In this document: in pieces, positions 1 through 6,043 of the stretch
How positions within the stretch are numbered: position 1 is the stretch's first letter
How the letters are laid out: each line of letters begins with the position of its first letter
From: Clostridia bacterium
GTDB lineage: Bacteria > Bacillota_A > Clostridia > Oscillospirales > CAG-272
Assembly: GCA_017626655.1 (NCBI GenBank)
Contig: JAGAIH010000462.1
Span: 1-6,116 of the forward strand
Direction: 5' to 3'
DNA: 6,116 nucleotides
Made by a program: the position numbers and the translations under genes
The notes under the pieces: generated by a model
The model's input: only the letters and a program-made list of their open reading frames with translations
Databases searched by the model: none
What the model was told of the DNA's origin: nothing

Positions 1-35
1 AAGGGGGACCGCGTAGCGGTGGATGAGGGTCACCC
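1..35. repeat. Partial hairpin-containing intergenic repeat, cut by the window edge
   Basis: Bases 8-20 form a perfect 5-bp hairpin (ACCGC, loop GTA, GCGGT). It is followed by GGATGAGGGT and a GGGT/ACCC pair around 27-35. From memory, this arrangement (a G-run, a short ACCGC..GCGGT hairpin, then GGATGAGGG) resembles a dispersed intergenic repeat of Oscillospirales genomes, but copy number cannot be tested here. The element probably continues to the left of the window. No coding function is evident. Confidence 0.45.
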
Positions 36-130
36 TACCCAATTCCACTCTGTTCCGTCAGACCGATAAACCCAAATTTGAATCCCCCTCCCGATTTTAC
101 ATTTTGCATTTCTCACGAAAGGAGCCCGCC

Positions 131-442
131 ATGATCCCCACCTCAAAGGCCCAAAGGATCCTCCCCACCCTTACCCTCCTCCTCTCCATCACCCCCACCG
201 TCCTCATGCTCATCCTGGTAGCCCTCAGCGCGAAGGGCAATTGGGTCTTCCTGATCCTGGGGGGCATCACCTATCTCGTCTCCGAATTCCTGTGCGGGAT
301 CGCTTCCCTGACCCTGGGCATCCTCTGCATCCGCAGAAGATGGGGCCGTGGCCGCGCCATCGCCGCCGTGATCCTGTCCTCCTTGGGGCTGTTCATCGCC
401 TTTGAGCTGATCTGGGCGTTCCTGATACGGGGACTGCTTTGA
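131..442 (+). CDS. Small multi-pass membrane protein of unknown function
   Basis: This 103-residue protein is mostly hydrophobic. Membrane segments are likely at about residues 11-33, 37-66 (possibly a hairpin of two) and 75-100. A basic stretch, RRRWGRGR at 68-75, probably marks a cytoplasmic loop. The segment from GIASLTLGILC through the basic loop to AIAAVILSSLGLF vaguely recalls the small DUF4190-type membrane proteins, but the match is too weak to name it. The ATG at 131 is chosen because AAAGGAG (118-124) sits 6 nt upstream; the same frame is open back to 23, but that start has no ribosome binding site. No clear sigma-70 promoter is visible between 36 and 117. The gene converges on the rhamnosidase gene and shares its terminator. 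A short host membrane protein is the simplest reading. Confidence 0.75.
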   Translation: MIPTSKAQRILPTLTLLLSITPTVLMLILVALSAKGNWVFLILGGITYLVSEFLCGIASLTLGILCIRRRWGRGRAIAAVILSSLGLFIAFELIWAFLIRGLL

Positions 443-470
443 TCCGACCCATCCCCACTCACAATAAAAG

Positions 471-506
471 ATCCCCCGCCACGAACCGTGACGGGGGAGG
501 TTTTTT
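471..506. terminator. Bidirectional rho-independent terminator between convergent genes
   Basis: A 12-bp stem with one mismatch pairs 472-483 with 487-498 (core CCCCCG with CGGGGG) around a 3-nt loop. On the plus strand it is followed by AGG and six T (501-506), a good U-tract for the membrane protein gene, which ends 29 nt before. On the minus strand it is followed by TCTTTTATTG, a weaker U-tract for the rhamnosidase gene, which stops 21 nt before. One hairpin therefore serves both genes. Confidence 0.88.
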
Positions 507-519
507 ATGTGGGATCCTC

Positions 520-3042
520 TTACTTCTGCACGAAGGTATAGCTGCCCGCATCCAGCTCCATAACCAGAGCCTTACCGCAAGGACAGACCGTGCCGTCGGC
601 GAACTTCTTCTCCACGCCGTTGACGGTGTAGGTCTCGGCGTCGGTCAGAATGGGCAGGTACAGCGTGGTAGCCACGGGAACGGTGCACTCGTAGACGAAG
701 CCGTTGGTGGTATCCCAGTTGGAGATAATCAGACCGTTGACAGACTCGAAGGAGGTCTTGGCCCACTTGATCAGCTCCTGGCCCTCGGGGATCTCCTCGG
801 GGGTACGGGTGTCGGGCTTGGGCTGGAGGATGGGATGGGCGAAGCCGGGAGCCTCCTCGGTGGTCTCGATGCCCGCCACGTGGCGGTACATCCACTCCTG
901 GATGGCGCCGTAGGCGTAGTGGTTGAAGGAGTTCATTCCCACGTTACCGAAGCCCGTAGCCTTGGTGTAGGAGTTCCAGCGCTCCCAGATGGTGGTCGCA
1001 CCCTGGTAGATGCTGTACAGCCAAGAGGGATTCTCGGTCTGGAGGAGCAGGGAGTAGGCCAGATTATTCTCGCCGAACTCGGCCAGGACCTCATTGAGGA
1101 TGCAGGTGCCCACGAAGCCCGTCGAGAGCTTGTAGCCGTTGTCGATGATCTTCTGCTTCAGAGCGGCCACGGCGGCGGGACGCTTGTCCTCGTCCAGCAG
1201 ACCGATCCGCAGAGCCAGCAGATAGCCGCACTGGGTGCGGTTCTCGGGGTTCAGCTCGCCGTTTGCGTCGCAGTACAGGGTGCGGAAGTGATCCCGGACC
1301 TTGGCATAGGTAGCCTTGTAATGCTCGGCGCGGTCTGCCTTTCCGACGGCCCTCGACATGGCCTCCATGTACATACAATCCAGGGCGTAGTAGGCCACGC
1401 AGATCAGGCGGGCGTCGGTGCCCTCGTAGGCCAGCCAGTCGCCGTAGTGAGGATTGGGGGCATTCATGTTAGAGGCCTCCAGCCAGCCCATATACTTCTC
1501 CATGGACTCGTAATGCTCGCGGATAATGGTCACGTCACCGTACATCTTCCACATGGTGTAGGGGACGATGATGCCCGCGTCACTCCAGGCCGCGCCGCCG
1601 AAGCCCACCACGCGGACGGTGGGGATGACGTCGGGATACACGCCCGCCTCGTTCTGAGAGTCACGGGCATCCTGGAGCCACTTGTGGAAGAAGCCGTCCA
1701 CCATGGCGTTGTAGGCGGCGGTACCGCAGAAGGCCTGGGTGTCGCCCGTCCAGCCCAGTCGCTCGTCGCGCTGCGGGCAGTCGGTGGGGACAGACAGGTA
1801 ATTGCCGCGCTGACCCCAGATGATGTTGGAGATCAGCTGGTTGACCACGGGGTGGGAGGTCTCCATCTTACCCGTCTCATGGGTGGCGGAGCCGATGACG
1901 GGGCAGACCACATCGGTAAACTCCACGTCCTCGGTGGCGGTGATCTCCAGATAGCGGAAGCCGAAGAAGGTGAAGGTGGGGCAGTAGGACTCCCCTGCCT
2001 CGTCGCCCTTCAAAATGTAGTAGGCCTTGGCCTTGGCGGAGCGGTAGTTGATGGTGTAGATAGAGCCCTCGGGATTGTCGTTGCCGCGGGACTCCAGACC
2101 CGAGTCGTTGAGCATCTCGCCCACGCGGATCTGCACCGAGGTGCCCTTGGCGCCCTTGACGGTGAAGGTAGGCCAGCCAACCATGTTCTGACCCAGGTCG
2201 ATCACGGCGGACTCGCCCTTGGCCAGCTTGAAGTGATCCTCACCCTTGGACTCACGCACCACATGGATCTTACCGTAATCCGAGCCGTTGTCCTCGGTAC
2301 CGTTGTAGATCACAATGGTCTCGGGCTTGCGGGCCAGACCCTCGCGCACCATGATGGTGGGGCCGATGTGAGGGGTCACGAAGATATCGTAGCTCTCGGT
2401 GGTCACAGCGTCCCAAGCCACGCAGTTACAGCCCTTGGACAGTCCCTTCAGGGTGGGCAGATTGGCATCGTACAGCTCGCCGTCCCAGATGTCGGAGGCG
2501 CGGATGGCGCTGCCCCAGGCGGCCTGCCAGGATTCGTCGGTGTAGAGGACCTTCTGACCCGCGCCGTCCACCAGATGGATGGCGGCCAGCAGGGAGATGT
2601 GGGTCTCGCCGTAGGTACCCAGAGAGATACGGCCGTTCCACCAGCCTGGGGCCACGGCGATCAGGAGGGTATTCTCCCCCTCGGTGAGGTAGGGAGCCAG
2701 ATCGTAGGAGTAGTACAGCACCCGCTCGCGGTAGTCGGTCCAGCCGGGCTTCATCTCGTCGAAGACCTCGACGCCGTTCTCGTCCAAGCGGCCCACGCGG
2801 CGGCCGTTGACCCAGATATCGAACACGCCCAGAGCGGTGGCGTCCACACGGGCGGCCTTCAGGCCCTCCACGGCAAACTGCTTGCGGAACAGGGCGATAC
2901 CGCCCACGTCAGCGATGGGGGCGAACTGGTCGGAGCGTCCCAGGGCGTTCTCCCAGGGGTTCTTCTTCTCGGCATTCACAGGGGTGGGGTTTGCGTAGGT
3001 GATCCACTTACCAAGACCACCGGTCATGTAATCCTTGCTCAT
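520..3042 (-). CDS. Glycoside hydrolase family 78 alpha-L-rhamnosidase, cytoplasmic
   Basis: This 840-aa enzyme is predicted to remove terminal alpha-L-rhamnose from rhamnosides by inverting hydrolysis. Domain order fits GH78: an N-terminal beta-sandwich (about 48-200, with PGWTDYRERVLYYSYDLAPYL-type and SDIWDGELYDA motifs), a second beta domain (about 275-370, with IDLGQNMVGW and FFGFRYLEI), an (alpha/alpha)6 barrel (about 390-725), and a C-terminal beta domain (about 733-840, with CTVPVATTLYLP). The family signature DCPQRDERLGWTGD spans 421-434. By analogy with characterised GH78 enzymes, E427 is the likely general acid and E687 in GATTIWERW the likely general base; D421 and D434 line the site. 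There is no signal peptide or membrane segment, so the substrate must be imported. Length is normal and no key residue is missing. The ATG at 3042 has GAAAGGA (3053-3059) 10 nt upstream. The gene has its own promoter and terminator. Natural substrate is unknown; no transporter or rhamnose catabolic gene lies nearby. Confidence 0.95.
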   Translation of the reverse strand: MSKDYMTGGLGKWITYANPTPVNAEKKNPWENALGRSDQFAPIADVGGIALFRKQFAVEGLKAARVDATALGVFDIWVNGRRVGRLDENGVEVFDEMKPGWTDYRERVLYYSYDLAPYLTEGENTLLIAVAPGWWNGRISLGTYGETHISLLAAIHLVDGAGQKVLYTDESWQAAWGSAIRASDIWDGELYDANLPTLKGLSKGCNCVAWDAVTTESYDIFVTPHIGPTIMVREGLARKPETIVIYNGTEDNGSDYGKIHVVRESKGEDHFKLAKGESAVIDLGQNMVGWPTFTVKGAKGTSVQIRVGEMLNDSGLESRGNDNPEGSIYTINYRSAKAKAYYILKGDEAGESYCPTFTFFGFRYLEITATEDVEFTDVVCPVIGSATHETGKMETSHPVVNQLISNIIWGQRGNYLSVPTDCPQRDERLGWTGDTQAFCGTAAYNAMVDGFFHKWLQDARDSQNEAGVYPDVIPTVRVVGFGGAAWSDAGIIVPYTMWKMYGDVTIIREHYESMEKYMGWLEASNMNAPNPHYGDWLAYEGTDARLICVAYYALDCMYMEAMSRAVGKADRAEHYKATYAKVRDHFRTLYCDANGELNPENRTQCGYLLALRIGLLDEDKRPAAVAALKQKIIDNGYKLSTGFVGTCILNEVLAEFGENNLAYSLLLQTENPSWLYSIYQGATTIWERWNSYTKATGFGNVGMNSFNHYAYGAIQEWMYRHVAGIETTEEAPGFAHPILQPKPDTRTPEEIPEGQELIKWAKTSFESVNGLIISNWDTTNGFVYECTVPVATTLYLPILTDAETYTVNGVEKKFADGTVCPCGKALVMELDAGSYTFVQK

Positions 3043-3067
3043 CGTATCAGATTCCTTTCAGAAAGTA

Positions 3068-3086
3068 CCGATCCCCAAAGGGTCGG
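3068..3086 (-). promoter_or_regulatory. Leader hairpin just upstream of the rhamnosidase ribosome binding site
   Basis: In the minus-strand RNA, CCGACCC (3086-3080) pairs with GGG-A-TCGG (3075-3068). This gives a 7-bp stem with one bulged A and a small U-rich loop. It lies within the predicted leader of about 70 nt, 8 nt before the GAAAGGA ribosome binding site. A second, weaker 4-bp hairpin (CCCG/CGGG, 3104-3115) sits at the predicted transcript start. They could stabilise the mRNA or modulate initiation. They do not match a riboswitch I know and could be incidental in a GC-rich leader. Confidence 0.3.
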
Positions 3087-3118
3087 CAGAGGGGCAGGCA
3101 GGGCCCGCCTTCGGGAAT

Positions 3119-3147
3119 AGTATACCATATCTTTCCATAATATGCAA
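3119..3147 (-). promoter_or_regulatory. Sigma-70-type promoter of the rhamnosidase gene, extended -10
   Basis: On the minus strand, TTGCAT (3147-3142) is separated by exactly 17 nt from TATACT (3124-3119). A TGG just before the -10 box makes a TGn extended -10. The region is AT-rich within otherwise GC-rich DNA. Transcription should start at the purines near 3112-3111, giving a leader of about 70 nt before the ATG at 3042. The upstream operon terminator ends at 3161, so the rhamnosidase is transcribed independently of the phage-type genes. No obvious operator palindrome overlaps the boxes. Confidence 0.8.
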
Positions 3148-3160
3148 GGTCTTTTGTGAG

Positions 3161-3218
3161 AAAAATACCAAAAAATCCAAAAAGCCCCTGTCCCACGGCT
3201 TCCCGCGGAGCAAGGGCT
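3161..3218 (-). terminator. Strong rho-independent terminator of the phage-type operon
   Basis: Reading the minus strand, AGCCCTTG (3218-3211) pairs with CAGGGGCT (3190-3183). Inside it, CCGCGG (3208-3203) pairs with CCGTGG (3198-3193) around a GAAG loop. Counting G-U pairs and one C-A mismatch, this is a nearly continuous 16-bp stem. It is followed directly by TTTTT, GGA and TTTTTT. It lies 9 nt after the stop codon of the 541-aa gene and just before the rhamnosidase promoter, so it insulates the two transcription units. Confidence 0.92.
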
Positions 3219-3227
3219 GATTGTGGG

Positions 3228-4853
3228 TCACTGACCGAGTCTCTCATACTCCCGCGTCACGGCGTGGATCACCCACTCTCCCCGCATTTCCAGGCGGAGA
3301 ACCGAACCGTCACAGGGGCGGGGATGGACGGGGATCCTCAAAAGCCGATCCTCCATGCCCCCCGCGAATTCCCCGAGCAGGACCTCCTCGGGATCCTCAC
3401 CGTAGCGGACGCGGACCCGAAGACTCCCCCCCGCGGAGCCCGTGGCGCGGATGCAGACCCCCATCAGTCGGTAGCCGTCGGGCTCCCCGAAGTGGTCGGG
3501 GATAAAGGTGACCGAGGAGGTCACGATGCCCTTGACCATCTCCTCGCTGAAGGAGCAGGCGGGCTTTCGACCGTCCGAGGAGGTCTTCCAGATCCTTCCC
3601 TCTCCGTCCTGGAAAAAGACGAACCCATCCTTGCGGGCCGCGTGAGCCACCGCCAGATCATCCTCGGGGTACCACTCCCCCCTGTCGGGGAGGAACAGAC
3701 TTGTCCGCGCCCCGTCTCCCGCCGCGACCGACAGGTAGTAAGCCTCGCCGTCGCTTCCGCCGCAGGCGGCGGTCACCGTCTCCCCGCCCCAGTCCGAGAC
3801 CCGCTCGGCCTCCTGGCCGCGGTAGCGGTACACCCCGCCGTGGGAGGCATAGTAGAGAGCGCCGCCCACCTCGCACAGGCTCTTCGCCAGGGGCTTGGGC
3901 AGGCCCACCCCGCCGTTGTCGTGGAGCGTGAGGCTGTCCGAGCGGCTACCCAGTAGCTTGCAGATCCGATCCTCCTTAAAGAACACCACGTACCCCTGCC
4001 AGGGCGCCAGGGCGGTGAAGTCTCCCTCGCTCTCGCTCTTCAGGATCACGGGATGATACCCCTCGCCGTCGGAATAGCTGTAGAAATCCGTGGCGCTGCC
4101 CGCCGCGCTGACGTAGGCCTCCCGCCCGATGATGCCGTAGACCCGATCCCCGCAGACGCAGACCGACTCCAGCGCCGGCACCTCCCGACGGAAGCGCACG
4201 GTGCTGGTATAGGTGGTGTCGAAATACGCCGCCAGAGTGGCCACCTGTCCCCAAAGCTTAACGATGTGGAAATAGCCCGAGGGGGCGGGGGTCACGTCGT
4301 CCTCGTTGATGATACGCAGGCAGTCCCCCGCCTCAAAGCCCAGCCGCTCCCAGTTTTGCCCCTGGGGCAGGGTCACGGTGTTCCCCTCGATCACCGCATT
4401 CTCTACGGTCCCCACGTCCAGATCCAGCGGGGTAGGCATGCCCAGCCCGCTGTCCATGCGGAGCTTGTCGGGATAGATGTAGAGCCGACCGCCGAAGACG
4501 GCAAAGCTCTTGGGGGTGTCGCTGACCGTACCCAGCCGATGCAGATTCAAGCCGTCGGCGGTGGAGTACAGCTCGGTTCCCCGGACGAACACCAGACAGC
4601 CGTCGAACCACACCATGCCGTTGGGGTTGCCAATTCCCTGTCCGCGGTGGAACAGCCCGCGGGGAAGCCGACTCGCCGGGCAAGGAGCGCGGCGGGGAGA
4701 AAGATTTTCCCCCTTGGCGATGAGATCACCGCCACCGAAGGGCGTGGAGCAGCCGCCGAACGCGGTTACCCGCTCCGCCTCCTTTCGGGTGGAACGGCTC
4801 AGCCGCTGGGGCAGATAATCGTCAAAGGTGCCGTCGCCGTATCGCTTGTTCAT
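3228..4853 (-). CDS. Phage-type virion protein, beta-propeller-like, probably neck/tail
   Basis: The 541-aa product resembles a large, usually unnamed protein encoded in the neck/tail gene block of prophages in gut Clostridia. I recognise this by pattern, not by a search. The order fits that family: a basic N-terminal stretch with NLSPRRAP (50-57), GNPNGMVWFDGCLVFVRGTELY (75-96) with blade-like beta repeats to about 140, a small inserted beta domain (about 155-212), and further blade-like repeats with WQGYVVFFKEDRICKLLG (285-302) and GGALYYASHGGVYRYRG (330-346). Repeats continue to about 425. A beta-sandwich-like C-terminal region (about 445-541) ends in a TREYERLGQ tail. There is no signal peptide or membrane segment. 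Podophage neck proteins of the P22 gp10 type also carry a propeller, so a stopper or tail-hub role is possible but inferred. The ATG at 4853 has AGGAGG (4861-4866) 7 nt upstream and overlaps the preceding stop as ATGA, implying translational coupling. It is the last gene of the operon. Confidence 0.72.
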   Translation of the reverse strand: MNKRYGDGTFDDYLPQRLSRSTRKEAERVTAFGGCSTPFGGGDLIAKGENLSPRRAPCPASRLPRGLFHRGQGIGNPNGMVWFDGCLVFVRGTELYSTADGLNLHRLGTVSDTPKSFAVFGGRLYIYPDKLRMDSGLGMPTPLDLDVGTVENAVIEGNTVTLPQGQNWERLGFEAGDCLRIINEDDVTPAPSGYFHIVKLWGQVATLAAYFDTTYTSTVRFRREVPALESVCVCGDRVYGIIGREAYVSAAGSATDFYSYSDGEGYHPVILKSESEGDFTALAPWQGYVVFFKEDRICKLLGSRSDSLTLHDNGGVGLPKPLAKSLCEVGGALYYASHGGVYRYRGQEAERVSDWGGETVTAACGGSDGEAYYLSVAAGDGARTSLFLPDRGEWYPEDDLAVAHAARKDGFVFFQDGEGRIWKTSSDGRKPACSFSEEMVKGIVTSSVTFIPDHFGEPDGYRLMGVCIRATGSAGGSLRVRVRYGEDPEEVLLGEFAGGMEDRLLRIPVHPRPCDGSVLRLEMRGEWVIHAVTREYERLGQ

Positions 4854-5047
4854 ACGCTTCCCTCCTCTCGGCTCGGCTCATAGGGAATCACCGATACCGC
4901 CTCGCCGGGGCGGTCCAGCTCTCCCAGAAGATGCTCCAGCTCCTCGGTCAACCGCCCCAGGTAGGCCTCCATGCGGGCAACCCGCTGTTCCATGCTTCCC
5001 GAGGCGGACGGCACAAACCGCCCGCATTTCAGAATCAGCTTCTCCAT
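4850..5047 (-). CDS. Small coiled-coil protein of the phage-type operon
   Basis: This 65-aa protein has a short N-terminal segment, MEKLILKCGRF. A strongly heptad-patterned helix follows (about 18-45, SMEQRVARMEAYLGRLTEELEHL), and then a polar C-terminal tail ending PYEPSREEGSV. The helix suggests a parallel or trimeric coiled coil. Small proteins of this kind are common beside virion genes in Clostridia prophages and could act as a connector or assembly factor, but the role is unknown. The start at 5047 is chosen over an in-frame ATG at 5089 because GGAGGTGG (5051-5058) lies just upstream. The start lies 13 nt inside the preceding gene and the stop overlaps the next start as ATGA, so the gene is embedded in a coupled run. 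Confidence 0.7.
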   Translation of the reverse strand: MEKLILKCGRFVPSASGSMEQRVARMEAYLGRLTEELEHLLGELDRPGEAVSVIPYEPSREEGSV

Positions 5048-5274
5048 AAGCCACCTCCCAAAGCCGCGGCGGTGTCGGCCCGCTTCCACTCACGGTGATG
5101 ATCCAGCAAAAAGAACCCGCCGCCCTCCGCCACCAAGGCCCCCGAGCCGGGGGCGTCACTCACGGGCAGCTCGGCCAGATCCGCCTCGGTGTCGCACAGG
5201 TACAGACGGCGGAAAACCGTCATGCCACGGCTGTCCCGCAAGGGGGTCTTGGCCTGCTCCAGTACCGAATACAT
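5035..5274 (-). CDS. Small phage-type virion-associated protein, unknown function
   Basis: This 79-aa soluble protein has a pattern seen in small proteins of Clostridia prophage structural blocks: an N-terminal YSVLEQAKTPLRDSRGMTVFRR stretch (split here as YSVLEQAKTP and LRDSRGMTVFRR), RLYLCDTEADLAELP (23-37), and a short beta hairpin APGSGALVAEGGGFFLLDHHREW (split as APGSGALVAE and GGGFFLLDHHREW, 41-63). The D/PGS..LV....G..FLLDH..EW layout resembles short head-fibre or surface beta units, but I cannot assign a role. The ATG at 5274 is preferred because AAGGGGGG (5282-5289) is 7 nt upstream. A GTG at 5280, which would overlap the previous stop as GTGA, is only 1 nt from that site. The ATG follows the previous stop by 2 nt. 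Confidence 0.68.
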   Translation of the reverse strand: MYSVLEQAKTPLRDSRGMTVFRRLYLCDTEADLAELPVSDAPGSGALVAEGGGFFLLDHHREWKRADTAAALGGGLWRS

Positions 5275-5276
5275 GG

Positions 5277-5609
5277 TCACGCCCCCCTTCTCTTGAGATA
5301 CTTACCGTAATCCCGATAGGCCGCGTTGAAGAGGGCGGCGGTATTCTCGTAGCGGGCCGCGTTGCCGCCTACGTAGTCCATCATGGCCATGAGGTACAGC
5401 CAGTAGATGCGGTCGAAGGGATGGGGGGCGGTCAGGGGCGTGTCAGCAGGGGTTTCGGTATCGAAATCCGCGCCGCCGTCGGGGGCCTCGTCCAGAAGCT
5501 CCACCCGCACCCGCCCCTCGGCCTCCCCCAGAAAGCGGAGCTTGACTGCGGGAGGCAGACTGTTGGGCATCACGGTATCCACGAAATTCATACAGGATTC
5601 AATGGTCAT
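5277..5609 (-). CDS. Probable phage head-tail connector/adaptor-like protein
   Basis: This 110-aa protein has two predicted helical parts joined by an acidic, proline-rich linker. The N-terminal part (1-33) carries FVDTVMPNSLPPAVKLRFLGEAEG-type sequence (FVDTVMPNSLPP, then AVKLRFLGEAEG). The linker (40-63) is EAPDGGADFDTETPADTPLT-like. The C-terminal helices (64-107) carry FDRIYWLYLMAMMDYV and YENTAALFNAAYRDY. An N-terminal helix with a conserved PN...VK.R.L.E.EGR pattern, followed by a PFD..Y..YL...D......Y.N....FN.AY motif, recalls small connector/adaptor proteins just after the capsid gene in Clostridia prophages. That assignment is by pattern only. ATG at 5609 has AAAGGAG (5615-5621) 5 nt upstream. 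It is separated from the upstream gene by 69 nt containing a strong hairpin, and lies 2 nt before the next start. Confidence 0.65.
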   Translation of the reverse strand: MTIESCMNFVDTVMPNSLPPAVKLRFLGEAEGRVRVELLDEAPDGGADFDTETPADTPLTAPHPFDRIYWLYLMAMMDYVGGNAARYENTAALFNAAYRDYGKYLKRRGA

Positions 5610-5628
5610 ATAGTCTCCTTTCCAGTAA

Positions 5629-5654
5629 CCCCTCCCATGATTCCACGGGAGGGG
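5629..5654 (-). promoter_or_regulatory. Intercistronic hairpin inside the phage-type operon
   Basis: In the minus-strand RNA, CCCCTCCCGTG pairs with CATGGGAGGGG around a GAAT loop: 11 bp with one G-U pair (5654-5644 with 5639-5629). No U-tract follows; instead the AAAGGAG of the connector-like gene begins 7 nt later. It is therefore not a normal terminator. It may protect or define an mRNA end after the 94-aa gene, or partly attenuate downstream expression. Confidence 0.55.
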
Positions 5655-5678
5655 GACAGTATGGTCCGAGGGGGAGGA

Positions 5679-5963
5679 TCAGCCCGCCGCCAGCTCAGCC
5701 TCACGGAAGCGGTTCTGCTCCGCCTCCAGGTACTCGGCGGTCTGCATATCCTGGATCTCGGACTGATCCAGCACCAGGGCGAACTTGCGCTTGATCTTCA
5801 CCCATTCGCCCCGCTTGATGACGCAGTTGTGGCCGTTGACCGCCACGTAAACGTCATCCTTGTAGCGGTCGTTGTCACGGAACAGCTTCACCGCCACGTA
5901 TTCGTTCAGATACGCCTCGGTGTCCTTGACCGACACGGGGGCGTTTGCTTTCGCGTTGCTCAG
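5679..5963 (-). CDS. Small phage-type structural protein with apparent CTG start
   Basis: This 94-aa soluble protein has a central beta unit, DDVYVAVNGHNCVIKRGEWVKI (split as DDVYVAVNG 36-44 and IKRGEWVKI 49-57), followed by a charged C-terminal helix (about 62-92). VNG...I.RG..V.I followed by a helical tail is a pattern I associate with a small protein encoded just after the major capsid gene in Clostridia prophages; its function is unknown. No ATG or GTG starts the frame. AAAGGAG (5971-5977) is 7 nt from a CTG at 5963, giving a product starting L/M-S-N-A-K. The only alternative, a TTG at 5969, is 1 nt from that site and so badly placed. The gene is the first complete one in the operon and follows a hairpin array. 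Confidence 0.68.
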   Translation of the reverse strand: MSNAKANAPVSVKDTEAYLNEYVAVKLFRDNDRYKDDVYVAVNGHNCVIKRGEWVKIKRKFALVLDQSEIQDMQTAEYLEAEQNRFREAELAAG

Positions 5964-5970
5964 ATGCAAT

Positions 5971-5977
5971 CTCCTTT
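5971..5977 (-). promoter_or_regulatory. Ribosome binding site that points to a CTG start
   Basis: AAAGGAG on the minus strand is a near-perfect Shine-Dalgarno sequence. Its spacing to the CTG at 5963-5961 is 7 nt, like the 5-7 nt spacings of the other genes here. Its spacing to the in-frame TTG at 5969-5967 is 1 nt. No ATG or GTG lies in frame close by. Confidence 0.65.
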
Positions 5978-6002
5978 GCTTTTTGTAAAGTTTTAGGGGA
6001 TT

Positions 6003-6034
6003 GTCAAGGACCCTTTTTCAAAAGGGTCCTTGAC
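6003..6034. repeat. Perfect 15-bp inverted repeat, first unit of a hairpin array
   Basis: GTCAAGGACCCTTTT (6003-6017) and its exact reverse complement AAAAGGGTCCTTGAC (6020-6034) flank a 2-nt spacer. Neither side has an external T-run; the only T/A runs lie inside the stem tip. It is thus not a textbook terminator, though it would form a very stable hairpin on either strand. The same type of sequence (AAGGACC..GGTCCTT followed by ATCCCCTAAAACTTT) seems familiar to me from dispersed intergenic repeats of Clostridia genomes, which I cannot verify here. Confidence 0.8.
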
Positions 6035-6043
6035 CGGGGGGAT

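Noticed and set aside
36..117. A promoter for the small membrane protein gene
   Set aside because: TTGAAT and TACATT are present but only 14 nt apart, and no other pair has acceptable boxes and spacing.
439..3120. An 893-codon open frame on the plus strand, antisense to the rhamnosidase
   Set aside because: It mirrors the GH78 gene. Its product is rich in Gly, Val, His and Leu with no domain, and the openness follows from the strong G/C third-position bias of the minus-strand gene. The minus-strand frame has clear family motifs, a ribosome binding site, a promoter and a terminator.
4053..4883. Long plus-strand open frames opposite the 541-aa gene (also 3156-3956) and opposite the small phage-type genes (4971-5996)
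   Set aside because: Low-complexity Arg/Pro/Gly/Ala-rich products with no ribosome binding sites. They are explained by the GC-rich codons of the minus-strand genes, which show overlap and start-site logic.
5278..5280. GTG start for the 79-aa gene, overlapping the previous stop as GTGA
   Set aside because: The Shine-Dalgarno-like AAGGGGGG would be only 1 nt away. The ATG at 5274 has 7-nt spacing.
5981..6036. TTGACA on the minus strand (6033-6028) as a -35 box for the 94-aa gene
   Set aside because: At 16-18 nt spacing there is no -10 box; the nearest candidate, TACAAA, has a spacer of only 14 nt. Transcription would also start almost on the ribosome binding site. The TTGACA is part of the inverted repeat arm.
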